From positions 5,394,001 through 5,458,000 of the forward strand of contig NC_091054.1 of NCBI RefSeq assembly GCF_963966145.1: 64,000 bases of DNA. The letters run 5' to 3'. The notes under the pieces were generated by a model. The model was not told where the DNA came from, ran no database searches, and worked only from the letters and a program-made list of their open reading frames with translations. Positions 11,674 to 23,600 of this stretch are shown here, in pieces. This stretch comes from Tenebrio molitor. Lineage: Eukaryota; Arthropoda; Insecta; Coleoptera; Tenebrionidae. Made by a program: the position numbers and the translations under genes. Position 1 is the first letter of the stretch; each line of letters opens with the position of its first letter.

Positions 11674-14600
11674 TTACAAACATGACTGTAGAACTAGAAA
11701 AACTGCAGGAATTAGCGCCATCAAATTCGCGCTGACCGAGACCGAAAACGACGGCGAACGCTTCAGCTTAAGACTGCAGTGGACTTTTTGGTCGTCTGAA
11801 TAAACCGTGAAGTTGGGAAAGGTGATTATACTTTCCTTCTACAAAAGAAAATTTTAAATTGACTGAGAAGAGAACCTGATTGGGACTCACAATGGCGAGC
11901 GAGTCGTCTCTTTTCCGGCAAAAGGTCAGGTGCAAGCTGGTGTAAAAGTACTCTTCTATTTTCTCGGTGATTAGACTCTCGTTGAACTGGATATCCTGCA
12001 AATGATCCATGAAGCTCTTGTTGCGAAACTCATCCGGCTCCTCAATTATCAGCTTATCGAATAACGTTTGTCCTTCTTGACTGTCGCCTTCTATGGTATA
12101 ATCTTTGGCATTTTGCAGAGCTATGATTGCTCGTCTGTTGGCTTCTGGAGACATCTCGTCTCCCGGAGTGTACGGGAAGAGGGGCTTGACCGGCGTGGGC
12201 GGCGTCACAGGACTAGTCTCCGTTCTATCGACCACAATCAATACCAAAAATCACACCAAAACAACTACTTACTCTCCATGAAGGAAGATTTCTTCCACCT
12301 GTTCCATACTTTTTCCGTAGAATTTGTACGCTCCTAAAATCTTGAAAAAGTACTTGATGGGAGGCATGGAGTAACACCCCGCCAGTTCTGTTCTCGGGTA
12401 GTGCAAAACAAAAGCTAGACACATTTCTTCTTTCGTTGAGTACCCTCCGAAAGTTGGTTTGTTGCGACCCACTGTAGAGTAGGTGCACTCTGTCACTAAT
12501 CCGTCACCTGGCAAGATTATAACATCTTGCGATAAAGCTCTGGACTGTTGATAGTTAAAATCGTAGTGGTCGTCCTGTTAAAATCACTTCAACTCTTTGG
12601 ATCTCTTGGTGTCAACAAAACTTACTTGAGCTAGAGGTGGTAGTTCTTTCCCGGCGCGAATGTGTCTCAGTTTTAGCTTGCGTCCAGCTAAATGGGAGTG
12701 GAGCATCACCGACACCACATGGATTCCCTCCTTGGGGAACATTTCTTTGGTACAATCCATACTGCAGTAACCGGCAGTCCTGTACTCCCTCTGGTACGGA
12801 GGGATGAAATGGAGAGTCGACAGGACAACTCCAGTCGAGAAGATCCCTCCTTCGTTCTCCCTCAACTCGCTGGTGTAGTGAAGCCTGAGACCGGAAGTGT
12901 CTTGGGCTTTCCTCATCGAGGGGTTGTCGAAATGGACTTCGAGCATGTAGAAAGCATTTTTCTTGGCAGCTAGAGGCAAGCCGACATGTTTGGGGAAGTT
13001 CTCCCCTTTGGACCCGATCGCCCACGCCACCAAGGGAGTCAGACACTTCTCCCATTCGGGCTCCACCGACGCGCCATAACACAATTGCCCATTTTCCTTC
13101 GAGAATCTCTCCCACTTGGCAAAATCATCTCTGTAGTCGAGCTCGCACTCGTGGAGGATCATGTGGTGGACGAAGGAGGTGTGATTGGGGCCGATCAAAG
13201 GCTCGTAGCCCACGATGTGGTGCTTGTGTTGCAGCGTGGGCGCTTTGAATATCTTGCACCAGTACATCGTGTTCATGTTGTCTTTGAATTCGAACTGGAA
13301 CAGACAAAGAAGTGAGTGTGTACTGTGGCGGCAGGCGCTTTGTGGGGTTGTGCATTAGCATTGCAAAGAGTCGGGTTAGTGTTTGTTCACGCTGAAAATT
13401 ACATTTTTCGACGGAATTAGATTTCTGTGTCGTCCACACTGATCAATTTGAATTGTAAATAGTACGTGTGGAGTTGGGGATTTTTGATTCAGTGGAGGAG
13501 ATGGCGTAAAGTAGACTTTCAGCGCCGTCTTATCTTGGACGTGACAAGAATTCCGCTTACTAAATTTACTTGAGGAAGTATTATGGAGATTTGCGATTTT
13601 AGGATATCTGTCTATTCTTGGAACAAGGATTCAGAGGGATTATAAGGAAAGTAAAGTGCAGTTAAGAAAACTTGGAACCGTAAAAGGAAGTTCAAATTAG
13701 AATAATCGTCCTTTTAACCTTTATAATGAGTGGTATAATAATTTTGCCATCTCTTACTAATTAGTCCTTGTCCTGGCTAGGAGTTTATATTTTATTTTTT
13801 CTACCACTTCCTCTTCTTTATCTTGTATTGTTACATAAACTACAGGTCTTGTACTCCATTTTATACCAAAGAAAACAAACACAGAGTGATCAAGTTTTTT
13901 GGAGTAACTGAATACTGGTTTTATTTTTAGAACAAAGAATGCAGTAATATATTGTTATACGAGTTGCACAAGACAGCCTATTTTTTCTATTTCGCCTTAA
14001 TTAATTTAATTTTTTTTAATTAAAAATATAAAATAATTATCTAGTGACTTTTATTTTAATGGCATTAGGTTGGTATTGATGAAGCAATGATTTCATTGAA
14101 AATAAAATTTCAAATTGTCTCTCAAATTTTGTTACAATAATAATCTACCCCTTTAATAGTTTATTTTGATCCAAAACGTGGACTCAGATTCATTTTTGAC
14201 ATCAGTAATTATACTGTCAATACCAACCCCATATTGAATAATCACTAGATGATACATCCCCGCTCGTCGACAAATTACAAACCCCCAACCTACATTTTGC
14301 AGGGTAACATCCCAGTTCCTGATGTTGGCCCCTCGAGCCTTAGGTATCGGCGGTGGCCCCAGCAAATGCAGACTCTGCGCGCCTCTTTTATCCCCGTGAT
14401 AGATCATCTCCGCCCCCAGGCGCGGGTCCTGATCGTGATAAGCCCAGATGACGACCACCGTATCCGCCTAAAAATCACCAGATTACCGCCCGGTCGGACA
14501 CTTAGAGGAATGCCAACCGTCAAGACGTAGTCGTTGGGATCGCAAGTGTCCAACACCCTCCGGAACTCGATGACGGTGTGGGTGTCGTTCTGGGTGCCCC

Positions 14601-17600
14601 TCATCAGGGTGTAATTGTCGATCTCGTCCTTGATGGGGACGCTTCCTTGGCTGTCGGGCACGCCGTGGCAGTCCTGCAACGAGAAAAAGTGATGAGAACT
14701 GCACAAAGCGAGCGTTGTTGTGGGTAATTGCCGGATGCCAGGGACAGGAAGTTGTGGAGCGATCGCGCCGAGGATGTTAATGGAGACTCGATTATCTCAG
14801 ATGCTTGAGTATTAGGCGAGTTATTAGCGGTAATTAAATCAGTCGGAAAGTGCTTGGGTACCGATGAAATCGACTCGCTAGGAGGAAAAGTCCGAGAAAA
14901 GTGTGTTCCGGTGGGAGCGCGCTTGGCGGCTCTTCCGCCGCTCCGATTACCCACTTGGAGATTTATGTCTCTTTGTTGAAGTCGAGATAATTCCTGGACG
15001 CGGTTTTAAATGTATGTACGGAGCGGTATCGGAACTGTTAAAAGTGTAAAGGAATGAAAGGATAAGTTTCGTAATGCTTTAGGCTAACAACCCACGTGAA
15101 ATTTTTTCTACTGTCAACAGCCTGTTACTTATGGAAACGCTTTTAAAATACATCCTTGAGACGTTGTTCGCGAATTGACATTTTGCCAAGAACTGCTCAA
15201 TGCCACCCCTAATTGCGGATCTTTCCATGTTTGCGTGGATTTACCCCGAAAAATCATCCCTGTTTGTCGATCCTCGAGTTCCATCATCAATATTGCAGAC
15301 GTCTCGCTAAGACATGAATCGCTCCATCCGCCCACTCGAATTTTATTAACAAATAAAAAATGTAATATCGGGACTCGTTCGCGACGCCTTAAACCCTCTT
15401 AGTTTGCTACATTCTTCCCAATAAATAAAATACCTCACCGCCCAAATAAAACCAGATGGATTATTCGGCGTGCGCGATTATTTTCGACTTTCGTTACAAC
15501 TCACTTCTCAGAAGCGGCGTTTAACATAATCTCGTAGTTTATATTTTTTCCACGTTTAACTCGATTCTCGAAAAACGGTGTTCCAACGATGGAAATTAAA
15601 ATTGTAACCGAAGATTACGCGCAGGATGGCGGCGTCGCTAACAACCAGTTGGATTCGTTGGCTGGAAGAAGGACGATTTGTTTTCAGGATGTCGTAATTG
15701 CGCATTAGCATAATGTATGAGCGAGTGAGCGCCGATTTGGACAGGAAATCGCATTGTGACTTAATTAATTATTTCTATTAGGTTGCTTTGTGCATACGTT
15801 AACCGGTTGGGGCCACGGCGAGAAGACTTTCGTCGGCGGTTGTGAGGATTGGAATCTAACTGAGTTCCAAAGGTCGAAATTAGTTGTGTGATAAACAGGA
15901 CATTAATTAAACAAGTAATTTGTGGCGAGATCTGAATAACCAAGCGACCACAAAGGTTTCCAATTCCTGCAAATTTGATTTCTAGTTGGATTATATTTGA
16001 ATAGTGGCGGAGGCGCCGCCTCCGTCAGATTATTGTACATATATCGGTAAATGCAACTTTTATCGTACATCTTCATACTCTTCTACACTTCCTCTTCTCA
16101 TTGTTCTCCAAGATGAACTCCGCTTTTTGCAATTTCTCTTTATAATTACTCTTCCGGCGCCGTACATATGGCTGATGGTTTTTTCTTTGTGTTAATTGTG
16201 AAATTTGCAAGATCTTATCAAGTTTTTATAACATTCCGCGAATAATTTCCTGCTTAACGACTTTATTAAATGTAGAGAATAAATTTTAATTTCTTCATTT
16301 ATCACACTAAACTGTAGTTGCAGTTTTATTGGTATTGGAGAGTTGCCATGAAAAAATTTCGTGCAAGATAATATAGCCCTTTGGTGGTAAACTAACGAGT
16401 TGCATACAAAATTTTATTGTTTGAAACGACGTCCCTGAAGCTTCCACATCTTCTAAAAATGGTTTCGCATTTGCTTTTGACAGTTTTGACAAATTTTTCA
16501 AGACCTGTCAAAAATGTAACGTTGAATGTGTTGTCTAGGGCAACGGTTCGTTATCTTGCTTTAGGGCAGGGCAGGTCAGGTCAGGTCAGGTCAGGTTACA
16601 AAGGAGAAAAATGAGAATTTGTAACAGTTGAAAACAATAAAATAATTATTATAAATCGTAGAACAGAAAAAACGACGGATTGAGTTATTTATCTACTCTC
16701 AATAGGTAATACCAAACTTTGTGACATTGACTTGAATGTCATGACATACTTTAACGTACTAGTGTGGTAAAGTGTCTGTGTAAAAGCCGCGTTTGTTGCC
16801 AATCTGTTATCTTCTTGGTCTGTATTGTCTGCATTTTGGTATTGGTGACAGAGACAAGAAATGTTGGCAGTCCACTAATTGGGTTTGTATAAATCCATTT
16901 TTTTCTCATTTAATATACAGGGTGTTTTCGAAGTTGAGGCGTTCTTTGTAATATGAGGTACTATACATTATTCTTAAAAATTTTAGCCTAAATCTTCTTA
17001 GTAAAATGTTTGTATTAACGGGGATAATTGATTGTATGTTTTTATTGTTTCATAAAATTTTGAGTCCGGTCCTGTCTATTTCTCCGCTATTCTAGATTAA
17101 TAACTGATGTGGCCCAGGATGGTATCTTTCTGGAAATCGCTCTGCGTACTCTCTGGACGCCGCAGCTGCATTCTGATAACGTGATAACATTGCCCATACA
17201 TTAGCAACATATCTGGGAGCTCATTATTTTTGTAATGATAAAGCCATTCCGACTAATTAGATGACAACTCTTGACAGTATTTTTGATTAACGTCCAGGCT
17301 TATTTGATTTTTTTTGTTAATTCTAATTTCTAACAAATCAGTGCAAATTTGAGCAGGACCGGTGTAAAAAATTTCAAAAAAATTAACTTATTGTATCTTC
17401 ATTGCCGTACACATTTTATTAAGGTGATTTTGACTAAAACTCTTTAGAACAACGCATACTATCACATGCTAAAAGGAACGCCTCAACTTCGAAAACACCC
17501 TGTATAATACAATGGGTTATCCAACTGTACCGTAAAATGACACGTTACGATACTTAAATCGCAAGAAATATTATGTTACTAGTGGGACAAAGGCATTGTT

Positions 17601-20600
17601 ATAAATACGATTGTAAAACTTGCACGACGAGGCTCTTGAAATAATATTTGATATTTGTCATTAATTTTTTTTTTATTTAAAAATAAAAAAACAGAAAAAG
17701 AAAATATGAAGAAAGCTTCAACAAAAATTTGTTGGGAGGCGATATTTTCGGACAAAACTTGTTTAAATGAATAAAATATGCAATTAATATTTATAACAAT
17801 CAATAAGGTCCTTTGTGTTGTTTGTGTGGATTAAATTTCAATTAATTTTGACAACTCTATTTTTTCCATTATTTGTGTAAATAAAATGAATTAGGTAATG
17901 AATCCATTACTTCACCAGTGTGATAATGAACCCCATTACCTAACGCAAATAAATGATATGACCTTGTCCAAGCAGTGATAGATAAATACATCACATCAAA
18001 AGATCCAAATATAGATTTTAATTAAAAAAAAACATATCAACAAAGAAAAAATTTCTATTCATTGCAAACAAGTACAATATTTTTCTGAGAGAAACTAAAT
18101 TGCTAATTTGTCTGTATTTGAACCCACACATTTGATTTTCAGCAAATGATTACCTGTTGCTACCATCTTATTGATCACATAGATGAAATAATGGCAAAAA
18201 CAACCTTCATAACAAATAATTCCTCTCGATTTTTTCCATTTCAATTGGAGATTCATAAATATCCGTGGGTATTGTAAAAGTGGCTCGTTATAAAATTTCG
18301 TGTATTTTTTCAGATGCTGAGAAGATTTTATGCAGGAAAATTTCCGGAGCCTTATACAAAGAAAAAAGCTTTTGTCCCTTGACACTGAAAAGAGAGAAAG
18401 TAGAGCACAAATCAATTTAATTCCATTTTGTTAAAAAAAATCGTCTCTGAGCACGTCCGCTGTGTTGTTAATATCACAAATAATTCTACATATTTATCGT
18501 TTGTGAAAATGTAAATATGATAATGCGGCCCCCGCTTGATAAATGTTTCACGCCCTCGTTAAAAAGTCGTTTCCATCTCCACAACGGCATTTTTGTGCAT
18601 TTTTAAGGGGGCACAGGAGTGGTTGGAAAACACAGGAATTTATGAAGTAATTAGGTCTTTAAAAACTGCATTAAACCGAGTTGTTTATCTTTAATTTGTG
18701 CGGTTGTTACATGTAAACAATTATCCCAATGTCGAAGCGATGTCTTTTATCTATCTGTGTTTTTTTTCTCTTCGGCTCGATAATAAATTTCAATCATTGT
18801 TTTAGGAGATCTGGACGATATGGATCGACTAATTTGGTTCTCGTTTTGTATTCAATTTAGGAACGATGCCAATTTAATTTGCAATTTTCTTTGCCCCAAG
18901 CATTTACATTTTTCTCATAATGTCTGGTGCATAAATTGCAGTGTTTGTGCCTCCATCTGTTCAATGATCTACATATTTAAATGCAGAGTTTGATGGCATG
19001 TGTAATAAAGATTACTACACGTCAAGTGCATTCATGAAATAAACGAGAATTTAAATAATTATGTAGTTACTGGCCAAAAAGTGTATTTTTTTCGTCAGAG
19101 TCAGAGTTGTCTGGCCGAGGCGCAGCCGAGGCTTGAAAACAGGCGAGGACGAAAAGCACATCGCAATAAACACAATAATGGACGCCAATCAAAAAACTAC
19201 TACTAGAGAAAAGATATCAATTTAATTTGCAAGTACGCTCGGCCAAGCTTGTAATAGCTTTGAGCTGCATTCGCATTTCCCTGCAATAATAAATAATAAA
19301 ATGCACCGCTCTGATCCTCCACCCACAAAATTATCTAAACGCGGAATCTCCGCAACACAGCAGAAATAGTTCACCAGAGCAACAAGTGAAAATTAACATT
19401 TTAGCATTTTCCGTTACAAATCCAGCTCGATTCGAATCGTGTTGCTCCCTTTGAGCACCCCTTACCACGTGGCCAGTTTCTCCACCCCAAATCCAACTCG
19501 AATTGCAAGAAATGGTTGATGACTTTGCGGTTGTCCGCGTAAGCGAGTGCATCAAAGAAGCCAGAGTGTCGTGGGGCAAGAACCATTCCAAAATGCGGTT
19601 TTATGATTTTCCAGTAGATCGGACACGATGTACACAAAGTTTCTTTATGTAGCTATTGGTATTCGCCGTTGGCCCAATTTCGCATCCAATTAATTTCGGT
19701 GATTGTTTCGGGTGGATTTTTTCGCGGCTGTTGTGCTGGTTCAAGCGAGATGCTCTTGGTGGCGCTTGCTGTATTTACAGTTGCCATTTACCTAAGGCGA
19801 CGTTATCAGTTATCACTTATCAGGTAGGTGGCGAGGAAGAGCTGCGAGTAAATATTTGGGCGCGATCTAATCTGAATCGGTGTTAATGGGAAGTCCAGAT
19901 TGGTTGTTAATTATTTTTTGATGGAGTCGCGATCATCCGATGTTGCGCACAGTTATTGCGGAAACGTAACGACAATACTTGTGAAGCCATTTGTCGGATG
20001 GAAGTTCGATAAAGAATGGAAAAGATTGTCTAGAGCAAACACGTTTCTGCGATGATTATTTGCACATTTGCCATCAAACACAAGCTGCTTAGATCGATAA
20101 GAGAGGAATAAGAAGAGATTTCTCTTTGTTTGCCACAATCTCCTACTTTTATTTTGATTCCAATATTTGAAGTGACTCCAGAAGTACCTACCTAAGCCGA
20201 GCGCAAAAAGATTACATTCACTCTTGTAAAGCAAGAAAAAGTCTTTCTGATTTGTTTTGCAACAAACAAGTGTGAACTTCTGGAATATCTGTAAGCAGTA
20301 TGTGCTGAAAGCTATTTCTGTATTAATTGCCTTGTCGTACACGTTGGTTTGATTTATTACTTAAATGCAAAGCGGAAAATTGTAGAGATTACATAAATAT
20401 TACGTCCGGTTGAATTGATTAATTGGCTAATTGTAAGGTGGCAAAGAGTTAGATGTTTAAAAAATAGCCAATAGGTGAGCTTCCTATGTGTTATTTTTTG
20501 CATCGTGTGGTATTTCCTGCAAATAACAAATAAACGAAGAGCGGAGTGGGTACATCGTAAATTATTTCTTCAGTTCTGGTTCTGAATGTGGCAGGAAGGC

Positions 20601-23600
20601 AGTTTGTAAAACTGTCGTATTTATATTTTCTAAGTGATCTTAGAGAGCTGTGAATTATCCTAGCCAGACTGTAGGTTCAAGAGGAAGTATTTGTAATGGC
20701 GTAAGGATGTCAGAAATTTGAAAAATCCAAAGCAGTTTGACAGTTTTGGGAATTATATCTATAGGCTTAAAAAAGATACAATATTTCTTTGAATTATACA
20801 TACGAAAGTAAATATCTACTATTTTATTGATTAATATTTGAAAAATGATAGGTGATTTGAATAGTCATTTTCATTTTGAATCGATAGCCGATACTTTATT
20901 ATTATTTGCTTTCATATTTGGTTTATTTTATCTCAATTTGAGGCTGGGCCTGAATTCCCTGAAGTAACTGAGTAAAATAAATAATATTTGGTCTTCGTTT
21001 GGTGTATTCATGCAAATGAGAGCTATACCTGCTTCTCTGATATCCTCAAGCTAAATACAACTAGACAAGCAAATAATGCATGTGTAGCCCTAGGGCTTGG
21101 GCTTTTCTTTACCGGTCGAGTGTACATAAAATACAGCAAAACTAATTTTTGGCGAAAAATACTACCTTTCCATTTTATTTAAGTTGACAATTTAATTCAT
21201 ACACTAGAAATCCCATAAGCAGCGGTGTTTTTGTCATTATGACAGCGAAAAAAAGTTTGCCCTAACTTTTCCAGCGACAAAACGGAACCTAACTTTTGAA
21301 AGCGTCTGATTCTAGTAGGTCTGCATCATAGTGATTTATGTATTAATTAAATTGTCTTACCGAATTACACGCAAGCTTTTTTTTTGTCGAAGTAAACTTG
21401 ACATTTATAATTCGAGTTTTGTTGTCTGGCAATTAAACTCAAAAAACTGCCAGAAAAAATTACTCGTCCTACGGACTCGTAATTTTTTCAGAGGCAGTTT
21501 TTTTCGTTAAATTGCCAGGCAACAAAATTCTCATTGAAATGTCAAGTTTACTTCGACTTCGTGTAATTACAAGTGAATAAACTATTTTATTCGGAATCAT
21601 TACATTTTTAGCAAATAAACAATTAATTTGATGCAGTTTCATTTCTACTGTTTTCGACCTTCAGTAAGTACGCCACTGAAAAAACCTTATAACAGGGCGG
21701 AAAGTGGCCTATTACTGACCAAGACAGGAAGTAAAGATAAAAAGGAATGGTTAACTTTCCGCCCTCGGTTAGGAATGTGCATATTACAATACGATTCCGA
21801 ATAAAAGTATAAATTCGACAAGTTTGTTAATGTTACATTGCTATCCTTGAAAAATGCTTTCAGTGATAAAAGGTTTGGGTTTAAATAAATACCATACTAC
21901 AGCCTGTAAACAAAATACACGGAAACATTTGAACACGTATTCCTGCGTCAACGGAAAAATATGCGTTTTTTGAAAGAATACGTGAACAAATGGCATCGCA
22001 ATTTCGACAATAAATTGCGGACAACCTATTGTCTTAGTTTCATACTAGAAATCAAAAAAGCAATAGGAAAGGAAAAGCGAACTCACTCTCGCTTTTTACA
22101 CGCTTCGTACACTTTTTGTATGACAAAAAAGGGTCTTCTTATCGGAGGTTGGGCTGGCGTAGGTCAGTTATTAGTTGCAGCTCAACAAATCGTATGTTTG
22201 TTGTTAAATCGTTTAAAATGCCAAATTTTACAAATGTGAAATTAACGGATATGGTGCTCGCGTATGGTGCGGCGGATGGCAACGGTGTCCAACTGTATCG
22301 GGAACAGTTTCCAGACAGGGTTGTACAATTCGAAATCGTTTACTTCCACGGTGCAACGGTTGAGAGAAACAGGAAAGTTCCATCCAAGGAGTTGAAGGAA
22401 ATCCTGGAAGAAGTATGCGAGGTCTAGCACTCTAGGTAGGAGTTTCACACCATGTAGTATGGCGCACTTTAAAAAAACAAGGCCTTCATTGCATCCTTAT
22501 CACGTGCAAGAAATACAAGCCCTGTAACCAGGAAGATGGCGTGCGCCGACGACAGTTTTGTGAACAGCTGCTAGGAAAATATGTAGAACAACCAGAATTT
22601 TTGCGGGTTATTTTATTTACCGGCGTCAAGATCTCCGGATTTTTTCTATGGGGGCATTTAAAATAGCTGGTCTACAGCCAGAGGATAGATTCGTTAAATA
22701 AACTAACTGAACGAGTCATGGCAGCCTTAATTTGCTCAAAATCGGGAAGATCGTGAAATTTTTTCAAGGGTGCGTATTGTGAATAAGGTTGGGTAAAAGT
22801 AAAAGTGTTTTGCTAATTTTTTCGACACAGTTCATTGTCAGTGTCAAATTTCTTGCGTAGTAATCGTTTTCGTTGTAGATTTTTTATCATTTCACTTTCA
22901 TTTGCTCTTCATAAGTTACAGCACAGGGGAAACGGAATTTATGACACCGTACGCTTGACCAGATTTTTACTTTCCACCAAAATTAACAGTCTTGAATCTG
23001 AAACAAATATTTTCCACAAAGAAACATTCCTGTCGGTGCTCTTTACAGAAGTTATCCGGAATGAAAAACACTGCATAGAATTGTGTATATGTACTCGTAT
23101 TTCCAAAACCACTGGTTCAATTGGCAGTAAAATCAACAACCCTGCAGCACCCACTGTCGTAATAGTTATTTACGAACCAAGTGCGGGAAGACGATGTTCC
23201 CTCATGAGAGCATTTTTTTTAAAGCACGAGCGACGAAGGAGCGAGTGCCTTTAATTAATGCGCGAATGAGCGGAAGATTTTTGTTTTAATACATTCAACA
23301 TAAATGAACATAAAACCAAGCAGGCAGGTTATTAAAAACAATAGCTTCACTTGACATTTAAATTTTTGCAAAAGTTTGTGAGTTTTGTTGTATTTGTATT
23401 GTATTTTATGTAGGATTTGTAGGAACAATTTTCAACGATTATAAATATTTCCCTAATTTTTAATGGAGGAAAATCCAGGGAAGTTGTATTTTGTGAACTA
23501 AATTTTATTATTATCAAGACCGATTTTTTTTTGAATGCCTTAAAGGGCCGGTGTTTTTTTGCAATTTTTACTTTCGAGTCGATCGGGAAAAACTCGTTGC

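Noticed and set aside
12612..13439. Several frames on both strands overlapping exon 4 of the MOXD1-like gene
   Set aside because: Exon 4 in its own frame carries the copper ligands; the others are shadows.
19331..19637. Nested gene in intron 1 of the MOXD1-like gene on the - strand
   Set aside because: Overlapping frames of similar length and no recognisable protein.
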